Shown piece after piece: positions 35,024-43,848 of a DNA stretch of 52,608 bases; the stretch's first letter is position 1, and every line of letters starts with the position of its first letter. The position numbers and the translations under genes were made by a program. Location: assembly GCA_004293365.1 (NCBI GenBank), contig RDYN01000067.1:1-52608 (forward strand), in the 5' to 3' direction. The DNA comes from Oscillatoriales cyanobacterium. Lineage in GTDB: Bacteria > Cyanobacteriota > Cyanobacteriia > Cyanobacteriales > Microcoleaceae. The notes below the pieces were generated by a model. The model searched no databases. It was not told the DNA's origin and was given only the letters and a program-made list of their open reading frames with translations.

Positions 35024-36013
35024 GTGGTGACTTTGCAAGCCAATCCACATTTGTTACTTCGTACAGAAAGCGGCAATCGCTACTTGCCGCTCTCCGGCAG
35101 CAATTGCTGGACAGTAGGGCGGAATGATGACAATAATTTTGTATTGACCGATCGCTGGATTTCCCGAAATCACGCGATGCTACAGCAAATGGAGACCGGA
35201 GAGTTTTACCTGATCGACTTGGGCAGCCGCAACGGTTCCTTTGTCAACGGGCGGCGGGTGAGCATTCCTGTCACCCTCAGAAATGGCGATCGAATTATTT
35301 TCGGTCAAACCGAGTTGGACTTCCACAACCCAACCGCAGGCCGCAGGCTCGATCGCATACACGACACAGACTCGGAAGATTTTACCGCGACTTTGACGGT
35401 ACGCAGCCTGATCAGCGTCATGGTAATGGACATCCGAGACTTTACAGTTTTGACCAGACAGCTAGACGAAACCCTGCTTTCGGAAGTCATTGGGAATTGG
35501 TTCCGCAAAGCCGGACACATCATTCGCGAACACGGCAGTTGGGTGGACAAATACATCGGCGATGCCATCATGGCTGTGTGGTTCCACAAACCCGACGGTG
35601 TTAGCAGCGAGGAAATGATGCGGATTTGCCAAGCTTTGAGCGAACTGCACAAGGCAACTGATTTACTCAGCAGCCGTTACCCCCTGCCTTTTCCGTTGCG
35701 AGTCGGGGCTGGAATCAATACGGGTTATGCAATGGTGGGAAATTCCGGCAGCAGCGACCGATCGGACTACACCGCCTTGGGAGACACTGTAAACGCCGCA
35801 TTTCGCCTAGAGTCTTGCACCAAGGAAATCGGCAAGGATATCGCCGTGGGAGAAACAACCTACAAATACCTGACCCAATTGGGCGCCCAAGAAGCTTTCG
35901 AGCAGCACATCGTTACTTTGAAGGGTTACGACACTCCCAGCGTGACTTACGGCAGTAATTATACTGACTTGAACGCTTTTCTCAAAAGCAAAGGAAGAGT
36001 CCTTGATAGCTAG
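35024..36013 (+). CDS. FHA-domain class III nucleotide cyclase (adenylate/guanylate)
   Basis: 329 residues from a GTG start (a second GTG follows directly). Residues about 20-95 are an FHA domain that reads phosphothreonine: WTVGRNDDNNFVL, RWISRNHAML, IDLGSRNGSFVNGRRV. Residues about 128-300 are the cyclase domain: the two metal Asp are in VMVMDIRDFTVL and KYIGDAIMAVW, GAGINTGYAMVGNSG is the glycine turn, and DYTALGDTVNAAFRLES carries the base-selecting Asp and the Asn-Arg transition-state pair. All catalytic residues seem present, so it should make cAMP more likely than cGMP. Output is probably tied to a Ser/Thr kinase signal. Confidence 0.93.
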   Translation: MVTLQANPHLLLRTESGNRYLPLSGSNCWTVGRNDDNNFVLTDRWISRNHAMLQQMETGEFYLIDLGSRNGSFVNGRRVSIPVTLRNGDRIIFGQTELDFHNPTAGRRLDRIHDTDSEDFTATLTVRSLISVMVMDIRDFTVLTRQLDETLLSEVIGNWFRKAGHIIREHGSWVDKYIGDAIMAVWFHKPDGVSSEEMMRICQALSELHKATDLLSSRYPLPFPLRVGAGINTGYAMVGNSGSSDRSDYTALGDTVNAAFRLESCTKEIGKDIAVGETTYKYLTQLGAQEAFEQHIVTLKGYDTPSVTYGSNYTDLNAFLKSKGRVLDS

Positions 36014-36208
36014 AAAATTGGGTGTGGGGCAAAAGATTAAGCGATCGTCTTAACTGCGTTGCATAGCATATATTCATGGCAATGTCAATGCTTAGATGTA
36101 AAGTTTGTTAACAGTCCTCGGCCTGCTGCGGATTTATCTGAAAAACTGCATAAGCAAAATGGTAGTCTCTACATAAATGCTGTGTATGAAATTGGGAGAC
36201 AAAACTTC

Positions 36209-36643
36209 ATGAAACGATTGGGTCGTCTATTGGCAGTATTGGGCTTAGTGCTGGGCTGCTTTGCATGGGCTGGAGACACGAGCGCGATCGCGGGGAACTT
36301 GAGCCGCATCGTCTTGCCGTCATCCTCGCTCCTAGCAGTTGATGTTCCGGCTAGAACCAATCGCGCCGATGACAAACTTGCCACAGAATACGGCAAAAAA
36401 CTTGATTTGAACAACAGCGCCGTCCGCGACTTTCGGGACTTTCGAGGGCTGTATCCCACTTTAGCCGGACAAATTATTAAGAATGCTCCTTACGAAAAAG
36501 TTGAGGACGTACTCAACATTTCAGGCTTGACGGAAGCTCAAAAAAAGGTGCTGCAAGCTAATTTGGACAAATTCACAGTAACTGATGTCGAATCAGTCTT
36601 TATTGAAGGAGACACCAGGTTGAATAATGGTCTCTACGACTAG
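36209..36643 (+). CDS. psbU: Photosystem II 12-kDa extrinsic protein PsbU
   Basis: Lumenal subunit that stabilises the oxygen-evolving cluster of photosystem II. I start at ATG 36209 ([18 protein letters not shown]), giving 144 residues with a proper signal peptide; the frame is open back to 36059 but those residues do not fit. The mature part after about residue 30 includes [20 protein letters not shown], the two helix-hairpin-helix units [19 protein letters not shown] and [18 protein letters not shown], and the end [20 protein letters not shown]. Length equals known PsbU. Single gene. Confidence 0.96.
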   Translation: MKRLGRLLAVLGLVLGCFAWAGDTSAIAGNLSRIVLPSSSLLAVDVPARTNRADDKLATEYGKKLDLNNSAVRDFRDFRGLYPTLAGQIIKNAPYEKVEDVLNISGLTEAQKKVLQANLDKFTVTDVESVFIEGDTRLNNGLYD

Positions 36644-36802
36644 ATAGCAGCGGGCCTCTTTTGAAGGCATTCGGCATTAGTCAGCAGTCAGCAGTCAATA
36701 GTCATTAGTCCTTAGTCCTTAGTCCTTAGTCAAAACTAATTTTTTGTTAATTCATGAATTATGGCTTAGGGCTTAGGGCTTCTGGCTTCTGGCTTCTGAC
36801 TT

Positions 36803-36900
36803 ACCAGAAAGAATTGGTTGAAAGCCCGCCCGCTCGAGCGGGAGAAATTAAAATCAGACTATTCATTACTCCAATCCTCGGACTTCTAGGTAGAGGTCGC
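36803..36900. repeat. About 100-bp dispersed repeat with variable hairpin, copy 2
   Basis: Begins ACCAGAAAGAATTGGTTGAA and ends CGGACTTCTAGGTAGAGGTC. The middle has the perfect palindrome CCCGCTCGAGCGGG (36829-36842) where copy 1 (18964-19064) has an unrelated weaker one. The outer flanks differ at only a few positions. Confidence 0.7.
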
Positions 36901-37044
36901 TCTCTTTCGGTCAACTGTCACAGGTCAACTGTCAACTCTTGAAGGCTTCGGGCTCCGGCTGATGAATGCCGAATGCCTTGAAACACGATCGAACCCAAAG
37001 ACGGATACAAGGCTGCGATATTGTGAAGAGCCAAAAATTTTAGA

Positions 37045-37190
37045 CATTAGTTTAAATCCAAATTCATCTGTAGATTAAATTATTCAATTATTCAATCTAC
37101 AATTGACAGTTCCCGCCCCTCAAGTCATCTGTAGAGTCAAATATAAAATCGACAGTTATATTCCGCAGATTCATCTGTAAAGTTAATTTT
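37045..37190. repeat. Degenerate tandem repeat, about 45-55 bp unit
   Basis: Three units share CATCTGTAGA-type sequence, a TCAAAT stretch and AATCGACAGTT or AATTGACAGTT ends. The same unit type forms another array at 46085-46280, so it is a dispersed long tandem repeat. Confidence 0.6.
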
Positions 37191-37328
37191 AAAATCTCTA
37201 GCCGAGTCTCAGTAACAGTGCGGTGCTCGTAGGCCCGAGCCGGCCGGAGCCGGCCTTCCCCGGGCATACCTCACTTATTTGAGAAAGGCTATAAAATCTA
37301 AAATCTAAAATCTAAAATCGGCCGACTT

Positions 37329-38981
37329 ATGACTGACAAATTTGACGTATTGGTGATAGGTGCTGGCGCAGCCGGTTTGTACACGGCACTTTGTCTGCCA
37401 GAACATTTGCACGTAGGCTTGATTAATAAAAATATCCTACCTGTTTCTGCAAGCGATTGGGCTCAAGGAGGCATTGCTGCGGCGATCGCCCCTGAAGATT
37501 CCGCAGCACTGCACGTTCAGGATACACTGGCTGCGGGAGCAGGTCTTTGCGACTTAGAAGCAGTGCAATTTTTAGTCGAAGAAGCTGCTGCTTGCATAGA
37601 CTCCCTAGTCAAAATGGGCGTTGCATTCGATCGCACCGGCCCAGATTTAGCCCTCACCCTAGAAGCCGCCCACTCCCGCCGCCGAGTGCTCCACTCCGCC
37701 GACACCACAGGAAAAGCCGTTGTCAGTACCCTGACAGCAAAAGTATTAAACCGCAAAAACATTCAACTCGTATCCCCAGCCTTTGCTATGAGTCTGTGGC
37801 TGGACAAAACCGGGCGCTGTCAGGGCATTAGCTCAATTTGCGACTCCCGGGTTAAGTGGCTGCGGGCTAGCGCCGTAGTGTTGGCGACAGGCGGCGGCGG
37901 ACAAGTTTTTGCTCAAACAACCAACCCGTCGGTAAGTACCGGAGACGGGGTGGCCATTGCGTGGCGCGCCGGGGCGCTGCTGCGAGATTTAGAATTTGTG
38001 CAGTTTCACCCGACAGCCCTGAGTAAAGCGGGCGCGCCGCGGTTTCTCATTAGCGAAGCGGTGCGGGGAGAAGGAGCTCATTTGATTGACAGCAAGGGAT
38101 ATCGCTTTGCTTTTGATTCTCACCCCAGCGGGGAACTCGCCCCTCGGGATGTTGTCAGCCGCGCTATTTTCCGCCACTTGCAGAAGACGGGGGAACCTCA
38201 CGTTTGGCTGGATTTGCGCCCGATTGCGGTCGATCGGCTGCGCTACAGGTTTCCGAATATTATTCAAGTGTGCTCTGATTGGGGAATTGATATTTTTGCC
38301 GAACCTGTGCCGGTGACGCCCGCCGCCCATTACTGGATGGGGGGAATTGTGGCTGACAAGTTCAACCAAACTTCGATTCCGGGTTTGTACGCGGTGGGAG
38401 AAACTGCCAGCACGGGGGTACACGGCGCTAATCGGTTGGCGAGCAATTCGCTGCTGGAATGTCTGGTTTTTGGCGCGCAAATGGGACTTTTGCAGCTAGA
38501 AGGTGAAAAGTCCGAAGTATTACCAGATGAGGAAGAGGCAGGGGAAATCTTGGAAAAATCGGTTTCACAACAGGATATTGAGGCGATCGAAAAATTGCGA
38601 ATCCAATTGCCGAGCTTGGTGTGGCAGAGTGCGGGAATTTGCCGGGGACAACGCGATTTGGAAAGAGCGATCGTCCAAGTTGAGATGTGGCGGCAAGAAT
38701 TTTCCTCTTTGGCTTTGAGTCAAGCACTTGATAATTTACGGCCCGGACAAGCGATCGATTTTTCGCCCGCTGATGCCGAAAATAGCTCGGTTTTGCGAAA
38801 TTGGGGGGAAGTTGGCAATTTATTGGATATTGGCTACTTAATTCTCAAAAGTGCTGCGTTTCGCACGGAAAGTCGCGGCGGTCACTACCGGCTGGACTAT
38901 CCCCTGACCGATCGGGATTGGTGCTGTCACACTTTAATTAACCAATCGCATTGGTACAAATCTGGGCCTATAGAATATTGA
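37329..38981 (+). CDS. nadB: L-aspartate oxidase
   Basis: First enzyme of de novo NAD synthesis: oxidises L-aspartate to iminoaspartate with FAD, using oxygen or fumarate, and passes it to NadA. 550 residues, normal length. Seen: the FAD motif DVLVIGAGAAGLYTAL (4-19), SDWAQGGIAAAIAPEDS (about 43-59), LATGGGGQVFAQTTNP, the catalytic region HPTALSK and SEAVRGEGAHLID, and AAHYWMGGIVAD (about 333-344), then GANRLASNSLLECLVFG. The C-terminal helical domain is complete. Stands alone; the ATG is preceded by a TAAAATC repeat. Confidence 0.96.
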   Translation: MTDKFDVLVIGAGAAGLYTALCLPEHLHVGLINKNILPVSASDWAQGGIAAAIAPEDSAALHVQDTLAAGAGLCDLEAVQFLVEEAAACIDSLVKMGVAFDRTGPDLALTLEAAHSRRRVLHSADTTGKAVVSTLTAKVLNRKNIQLVSPAFAMSLWLDKTGRCQGISSICDSRVKWLRASAVVLATGGGGQVFAQTTNPSVSTGDGVAIAWRAGALLRDLEFVQFHPTALSKAGAPRFLISEAVRGEGAHLIDSKGYRFAFDSHPSGELAPRDVVSRAIFRHLQKTGEPHVWLDLRPIAVDRLRYRFPNIIQVCSDWGIDIFAEPVPVTPAAHYWMGGIVADKFNQTSIPGLYAVGETASTGVHGANRLASNSLLECLVFGAQMGLLQLEGEKSEVLPDEEEAGEILEKSVSQQDIEAIEKLRIQLPSLVWQSAGICRGQRDLERAIVQVEMWRQEFSSLALSQALDNLRPGQAIDFSPADAENSSVLRNWGEVGNLLDIGYLILKSAAFRTESRGGHYRLDYPLTDRDWCCHTLINQSHWYKSGPIEY

Positions 38982-38991
38982 AAAATTGGCC

Positions 38992-39261
38992 TCAGCGCGT
39001 CCCTGTACCGTCACTTTTGGGACTCCCATTGGGATCGGGTTCGTATTTTTTGGGGTTATTGGGCGCCTGAGATGTTGGCGCCGCTGTCAAGACTGTGGAG
39101 GTCGATCGGTCTTTTGCTGAGTTGCTGGTTGAGTTATTGGCAAGTAAGGCGGCATTTGCAATGCCGATCGTGCTGACTTGCAGACTGACAGCCAGAGTTG
39201 CCGTTGTTGTGAGCCCAATCAAAGTACGCATAGTGTTCATAGTCTTGTCCAAATCACTCAA
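38992..39261 (-). CDS. Small exported protein, unknown function
   Basis: 89 residues (82 if started at the second Met, MNTMRTLIG). A signal peptide spans to about residue 37, with LIGLTTTATLAVSLQVSTIG and the cleavage site ANA. The mature 50 residues are Ser/Thr/Asn/Pro-rich with no cysteines or recognisable domain (STSNSAKDRST, NNPKKYEPDPNGSPKSDG), likely unstructured and periplasmic or lumenal. Convergent with nadB (10-base gap). I know of no function. Confidence 0.55.
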   Translation of the reverse strand: MSDLDKTMNTMRTLIGLTTTATLAVSLQVSTIGIANAALLANNSTSNSAKDRSTSTVLTAAPTSQAPNNPKKYEPDPNGSPKSDGTGTR

Positions 39262-39702
39262 ATAGATGCAAGTCCCTGCAATCTATTATATCTATCAATT
39301 TACGTAGTTCCACTTATGTCTTTACATTTCCTTTAATAAATTTTTGTAAGTTTACCTAAATTCTTTTTAATCAAGGCTGTGCCGGCGATGTTAATTGGGT
39401 CTTCAGTCTGCTACAATTTGCGAGTTGTGATGGAAATCACTTACTGCATAACGGTTTCGATCTCTGGCTTGCCCTTGCCATCTTTTGTGAAACTAATCCC
39501 AATTTTATTATATTTTTTAACAGTTAAATGAGACGGCAATTTGCTGCCTTAAGTTGGATATTTTTGATAAATCTATCTAATGATAGATGACTTCCTATAC
39601 AATATCTTATAATAATTTGAGTTTGAAAAAAAGAAAATAACTTAGGCATAAAAAATGGCACCACTGACCTACAGTTGGATTGTGCTTTTCAACGGATATT
39701 AA
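39262..39702. other. Intergenic region, no gene supported
   Basis: AT-rich, lying upstream of the small exported protein gene and downstream of the CHASE2-GGDEF gene. It has a TTTACATTTCC motif at 39325 that resembles half of an HLR1 site but lacks the second half. No notable hairpin or repeat family member was seen. Confidence 0.4.
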
Positions 39703-41838
39703 TTACGAAAATTGACATTGATTTTTCCCGCCTTCCTTAGCACGATACATCGCAGCATCAGCATTTTTAACTAAAATATCTGACTCTTGACCGTCAATTG
39801 GATACAAACTAATCCCAATACTTGTAGTTACAGAAACTGTATGTTCTTCTAATATAAAAGGCTGCATAATGGCGTCACAAATTTTTTGAGCTACTTTCGC
39901 AGCTTCTTCGCTACCAGGAATTCCCGGCAAGATGACAGTGAACTCGTCGCCACCCAACCTCGATATAATATCGCTACCGCGCAAGCATTTTTTGAGCCTG
40001 CCGGCCACTGCTTGTAAGAGCAAATCGCCCGCATGATGTCCGAGAGTGTCATTGATTGACTTAAATCCATCTAAATCTAAAAACAGTAAAGCTACCAATT
40101 CCTGATTGCTGGAGGCTCTTTCCAGGGACAGATGCAAGGATTCGTGAAACATTTTGCGGTTCGGCAAACCGGTGAGAGCATCGTGATAAGCTTGGTGGCT
40201 GAGTTCAGCATTTTTTTGCTTGAGGGCATCTTCCAGGCGCTTGCGCTCGGTCATATCTCTGATCGCTCCGACTAAAAATAGGTTTCCCGCAGCATCTTTG
40301 TGCAGGGATCTTTTAGTCGAAATCAGATGTGTAATTCCGTGAGCATCGGTAAAATATTCTTCATTTTCTAGCGGCTGCTGAGTTTGCAATACTAATTCGT
40401 CTTGCTGCCAAAATATATCCGCTTCGGCTTGGGGAAATAACTCGTAATCGGTGCGACAAATTAAAATTTCCAAGGGATAGCCGATAAACCGACAATAGGA
40501 CTGATTCAAAACAACCCAGCGGTGATTTCTATCTTTGACAAAAATCGGGTCGGGAATTGTATCGATTAGCCATTGTAAAAATTCTTTAGACCGTTTGAGT
40601 TCTTCTTGTATGTGAGCCAGATAAGCTACAACTGCACAGCCAGAACCCAACAGACTGAGGATGGAAGGAATTAACGGCAGCCACCAACCGGCCAACCATG
40701 CTATGTATAAACTAGCACTTAATCCTACACAGATACTTGATAAACACCAAGCCGATCGCCCGAGCGATCGCAACTTCCAGCTCACATTTGCTCCCGTCCA
40801 AGACCACAGTAAAATCCACAGCCACTCCGCCGCCTCTGGCCAAACTTTAATACCCTCGCGCCCGTCGAGGGCCGCACTCAAAATTTGGCTCAAGAAATTA
40901 GCCTGAAGCTCAACTCCAGGTACTGGCTGGGGAGGAGCAAACAAACCAGAACTGTAAGCGTTTTGGTGAAAGTCTTTGAGGCTGGGGGCAGTTGAGCCGA
41001 TCAAGACAGCGCGCTCCTGCACAAAATCAACCGGTACTTTGCCAGAAAGCACGTCGCTCATCGATACCGTGCGAAAACTGCCTCGTGGGTGGCGCAGGTT
41101 GGTGAGAATTTGATAGCCGCGGCTGTCCGATCGCACGTAAGCACCATCATTCGGTTTAAAACGCTGAAACACCCCCTTGCCTAACTGCAAGTATTTAGGA
41201 TTGACTGTTGCAGGTTGAGGGGAAATCCCTTCGGTTTCGAGGTAAAGCAAAGCCAGTCTCAGCGCGAAACTTTGATAGGTTTTGCCGTTTCCAGGCCAAG
41301 CGTAGAGCAAAGTTCGGCGCACTTTTGAGTCAGCGTCGAGGACAACGTTGTTGAAACCGATGCGCGAGAGCTTTTCCAGTACCGGAGGCGGGCGCACTCC
41401 AAATCTGGTTTCGTCTGGCATTAACTCAATCCCAATTAAGTTGGGAATAGTTTTAAAAGTTTTGATTAATTCGGCATTACCCGGCTGAGTCGGCAAATCT
41501 CGGTAAACGTCGAGGCCAATCGCCCGCGGCTTGCCAGCGTGCAATTTTTGCAGCAATTGGGCCAATACAGCATCGGAAATGGGGTAGCCGTATTTTTGCA
41601 AGTCAGTTTCGTTAATTTCGATAATGACGATGCGCGAGTCCATTGGTTCGGCGGGCCGCCAGCGTACAAAGCGATCGAAAGCAGCCCATTCCAAAGCCTG
41701 CAAAAATCCGAACCAGCGCAGTACAATCACCGTAGCGCCAACGGCACTGGCAGTAATCAATACTCGCCGTTCTCGATCGAGCCATTTTTTGAGAGTTTTT
41801 AGCATATTTTGGGGATTTTCGCCTCGCCCCAAGAGCAT
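39703..41838 (-). CDS. CHASE2-PAS-GGDEF protein, putative diguanylate cyclase
   Basis: 711-residue membrane sensor. After a transmembrane helix (about 28-50) comes a CHASE2 domain outside the membrane (about 55-335, with RIVIIEINETDLQKYGYPIS and RAIGLDVYRDLP). Three hydrophobic helices (about 350-420) follow, then a PAS domain (about 430-540, DTIPDPIFVKDRNHRWVVLN) and GGDEF (about 555-711). The active motif RLGGDEFTVILPG is intact. The RxxD product-inhibition site RGSD lies exactly five residues before GGDEF. It should make cyclic di-GMP in response to an external and a PAS signal. An alternative start is Met12 (41805). No EAL domain. Confidence 0.93.
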   Translation of the reverse strand: MLLGRGENPQNMLKTLKKWLDRERRVLITASAVGATVIVLRWFGFLQALEWAAFDRFVRWRPAEPMDSRIVIIEINETDLQKYGYPISDAVLAQLLQKLHAGKPRAIGLDVYRDLPTQPGNAELIKTFKTIPNLIGIELMPDETRFGVRPPPVLEKLSRIGFNNVVLDADSKVRRTLLYAWPGNGKTYQSFALRLALLYLETEGISPQPATVNPKYLQLGKGVFQRFKPNDGAYVRSDSRGYQILTNLRHPRGSFRTVSMSDVLSGKVPVDFVQERAVLIGSTAPSLKDFHQNAYSSGLFAPPQPVPGVELQANFLSQILSAALDGREGIKVWPEAAEWLWILLWSWTGANVSWKLRSLGRSAWCLSSICVGLSASLYIAWLAGWWLPLIPSILSLLGSGCAVVAYLAHIQEELKRSKEFLQWLIDTIPDPIFVKDRNHRWVVLNQSYCRFIGYPLEILICRTDYELFPQAEADIFWQQDELVLQTQQPLENEEYFTDAHGITHLISTKRSLHKDAAGNLFLVGAIRDMTERKRLEDALKQKNAELSHQAYHDALTGLPNRKMFHESLHLSLERASSNQELVALLFLDLDGFKSINDTLGHHAGDLLLQAVAGRLKKCLRGSDIISRLGGDEFTVILPGIPGSEEAAKVAQKICDAIMQPFILEEHTVSVTTSIGISLYPIDGQESDILVKNADAAMYRAKEGGKNQCQFS

Positions 41839-42029
41839 CTAAGGTATTACTAGATATAGCTTTTACATCTGGGGGCGATCGGGTCGATTTGAGATTTGGG
41901 ATTTGAGATTTTAGATGCTCCAATTTTTGGGTTTTTCGGTGCGGGCGGGTGGATTTGAGATTTTAGATTCTAGATTTTAGATTATCCAATTTTTGGGTTT
42001 TTCGGTGCGGGCGATCGGGCTGCAACAGC

Positions 42030-42097
42030 AGAAACCGGGTTTCTCAACCCAAATATGTCATTTCAACAATGAGTTTGGAAGTAGAAACCCGGTTTCT
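42030..42097. repeat. AGAAACCGGGTTTCT inverted repeat
   Basis: AGAAACCGGGTTTCT (42030-42044) and its exact complement (42083-42097), separated by 38 bases. Each arm is itself nearly palindromic (AAACC-GGGTTT). A member of the ACCCGG family at 10891 and 47726. Confidence 0.75.
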
Positions 42098-42283
42098 TGA
42101 GTTTTGGTGTAAAATTCCTAGTATTTATTCGCCGACTTAATAAACAGCCACAACTTATTTTAAACTTCTTCGATCTAACTAATTTTTACTAATTTTATAT
42201 TGATTGTAGGTGGCATATTTTAGATTAATTTCGCAGCCGGATACAGCGATAAACTAAGTTTAAAATGGAGCCCCTCAGTTTGG

Positions 42284-42364
42284 CTTTTTGAGGAGTGCGA
42301 GCGGGACGATAGCTAGCTGTATACAAGCTGTGTTGTGTTCTTAAACTCGCACTCCTGAAAAAAA
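42284..42364. repeat. AGGAGTGCGAG inverted repeat
   Basis: TTTTTGAGGAGTGCGAG (42285-42301) pairs with CTCGCACTCCTGAAAAA (42346-42362) with one mismatch. Loop of 44 bases contains a small AGCTAGCT palindrome. Shares the GTGCGAG end with 34347-34397. Confidence 0.6.
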
Positions 42365-42390
42365 GCTTTTTATACCAATTTTAAAAAAGA

Positions 42391-42459
42391 ATGCAACAGT
42401 ATTCTTGTCCCCCCCCTGGTTCAAGGGGGGGGCTAGGGGGGGTCGAAGAGTGTTGCACA
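42391..42459. repeat. TGCAACA-bounded C-run/G-run palindrome
   Basis: TGCAACA at 42392 and TGTTGCA at 42452 bracket CCCCCCC (42409) and two G-runs (42425 and 42437). Such C8/G8 hairpins are common between cyanobacterial genes and could form a very stable hairpin. Confidence 0.6.
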
Positions 42460-42567
42460 ATTTTAGCAAAATGGTATTACTCTCCAAAAGAGAGGCTCCC
42501 GTTAAAAACCAGGATATTTACTGCCAAACCATCTAAAATTTGCCATCTAAAATCTCAAACTTTACTG

Positions 42568-43494
42568 TCAGTTTTGAAAATTGCGCGGGCCCGTGTAACC
42601 GGATAAATCAGCGAGTTTATCCAAAGTTTGCGTCCCCGAATAAAACTGACCTTGAATCTCCCAAGTCGGGAAACCTTTAATATTCGCAGCAGCAGCTTGG
42701 CAAATTTCAGCGCGGGAATTTTGCCCTTTGGGATCGCATTCAAAATAATCAATTATTTTGGCTGCTTCTTTGCCGAACAGCATTTTTTGGTCGTGGCAGT
42801 GGGGACACCAGTAAGCACCGTATTCTTTGGCCCCAATTTGTCTGAGGTGGCGGGCTAAAGCAATTTGTGCCGGGCCGGAGGTTGTAGTCACGGCTGGGGG
42901 TAGAATTCCGGGGGTAGAAGAAACAAAAGGAACAGGTGAGCTGACACTGTTATACAGTCCCAAGGCGCCGATCGAACTTACCATCATTACCAAAATACCT
43001 GTAAACACCAACTGTCCGATATCTTCCCACTCGCGGCCGACGAGCGTCAGCACAAACAGCGACAGCGCAAATACGGCGGAACTGATGCAGTAAATGCAGA
43101 GTTCCTTAATTTCAAAAGACATCAAATACATTAAATAGCTGCTGAAAATTACCATCGCAGCGGTGATGATAAATAGCGCTTGCCAAGTTTGATTTTCTAG
43201 TTGAGAGTGCAGACCTTTATTGGTGTCGGGATTGACGGCTTTGGGAGCTAATGCGAGAATTGCGATGCTCAGGTAAGCCAAACAACCTAATAAACTTAAA
43301 GGCACTGTGCCAAAAACTGTAGCGTAGGGACTGTTGAGAACTTTGTCGCAGCCGCTGGTGGGACAAATGACTGAGCCTGTCGTGAATTTAGCGATCGTCA
43401 GATAGGCCGTTTCTACGACGCCGATGGCTGCGATGGCTGCGATCGCAGTTCTAGACCAGCGATGAATCCAAGGGGTTGAACGTCGGCGAATCAT
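42568..43494 (-). CDS. VKOR-thioredoxin fusion, disulfide-forming membrane protein
   Basis: 308 residues. The N-terminal 200 form a four- to five-helix vitamin K epoxide reductase domain: IAAIGVVETAYLTIAKF, the loop pair Cys in SVICPTSGCDK (about 42-49), and the redox CxxC in KELCIYCISSAVFAL (about 130-140). The C-terminal part (about 215-308) is a thioredoxin-like domain with AYWCPHCHDQK as its CxxC, on the lumenal side. Electrons pass from substrates through the thioredoxin to VKOR and then to quinone, forming disulfides in lumenal proteins such as photosystem II subunits. All cysteines are present. Divergence from neighbours: same strand as btpA, 350 bases apart. Confidence 0.95.
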   Translation of the reverse strand: MIRRRSTPWIHRWSRTAIAAIAAIGVVETAYLTIAKFTTGSVICPTSGCDKVLNSPYATVFGTVPLSLLGCLAYLSIAILALAPKAVNPDTNKGLHSQLENQTWQALFIITAAMVIFSSYLMYLMSFEIKELCIYCISSAVFALSLFVLTLVGREWEDIGQLVFTGILVMMVSSIGALGLYNSVSSPVPFVSSTPGILPPAVTTTSGPAQIALARHLRQIGAKEYGAYWCPHCHDQKMLFGKEAAKIIDYFECDPKGQNSRAEICQAAAANIKGFPTWEIQGQFYSGTQTLDKLADLSGYTGPRNFQN

Positions 43495-43515
43495 TGTTTT
43501 ATTTGGTAATTGCTA

Positions 43516-43568
43516 ATTGGGAATTGGGAATTGGGAATTGGGAATTGGGAATTGAGAATTGAGAATTG
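43516..43568. repeat. GGGAATT tandem repeat
   Basis: Seven or eight copies of TTGGGAA, the last ones changed to TTGAGAA, upstream of the VKOR gene start. Confidence 0.9.
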
Positions 43569-43689
43569 GTGCTTCTTTTCACTGTTAGCTTTGAGTTTTC
43601 AGCTATTTCCAATGACCAATCACCAATTACCATTACTGTCAACAACCAGCTCAAACATAGTCAGAGAGTGCTGTTTGGCGACTCAGGCT

Positions 43690-43773
43690 AGATCCCCCCT
43701 AACCCCCCTTAACAAGGGGGGAACCGGAACCGATCAAAGTCCCCCGACTATACGGGGGATGCGAGGGGGATCT
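43690..43773. repeat. AGATCCCCC inverted repeat
   Basis: AGATCCCCC (43690-43698) pairs with GGGGGATCT (43765-43773). Inside, CCCCCCTTAACAAGGGGGG (43702-43721 region) and CCCCCGACTATACGGGGG fold separately, giving a cloverleaf-like structure. Confidence 0.65.
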
Positions 43774-43848
43774 CGCAAGAGGATAAAAGCGAGATGTCTC
43801 AGGTTTCATACTTAAGTTGACACGCTTTGCCCATTCCCAATTACCATT

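Larger units (their letters stand above)
36644..37328. other. Repeat-rich region between psbU and nadB
   Basis: No gene. In order: AGTCATTAGTC/AGTCCTT heptamer run (36678-36732), GGGCTTAGGGCTTCTGGCTT run (36764-36797), copy 2 of the 100-bp repeat (36803-36900), GTCAACT repeats, a degenerate 45-55-bp tandem array (37045-37190), a small GCCGGCC palindrome near 37238, and a TAAAATC run (37294-37318) directly before nadB. Confidence 0.65.
41839..42567. other. Gene-free region with four repeat types
   Basis: Contains TTTTAGA runs flanking two copies of CCAATTTTTGGGTTTTTCGG (at 41920 and 41986), the GAAACCGGGTTTC inverted repeat (42030-42097), the AGGAGTGCGAG inverted repeat (42284-42364), and a C-run/G-run palindrome (42391-42459). 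The CCAATTTTTGGG unit with GTGCGGGCG is itself a direct duplication of about 66 bp. No protein gene. Confidence 0.6.
43495..43848. other. Repeats between VKOR gene and btpA
   Basis: GGGAATT heptamers (43516-43568) and a C-run/G-run palindrome bounded by AGATCCCCC (43690) and GGGGGATCT (43773), with an inner CCCCCGACTATACGGGGG hairpin. No gene. Confidence 0.65.

Noticed and set aside
36059..36208. N-terminal extension of psbU
   Set aside because: Would bury the signal peptide 50 residues inside the protein; the ATG at 36209 gives the usual PsbU length.
39655..39702. 15-codon frame MAPLTYSWIVLFNGY as a tiny photosystem peptide
   Set aside because: Too short, no match to any small photosystem or cytochrome b6f subunit I know, and no ribosome site.
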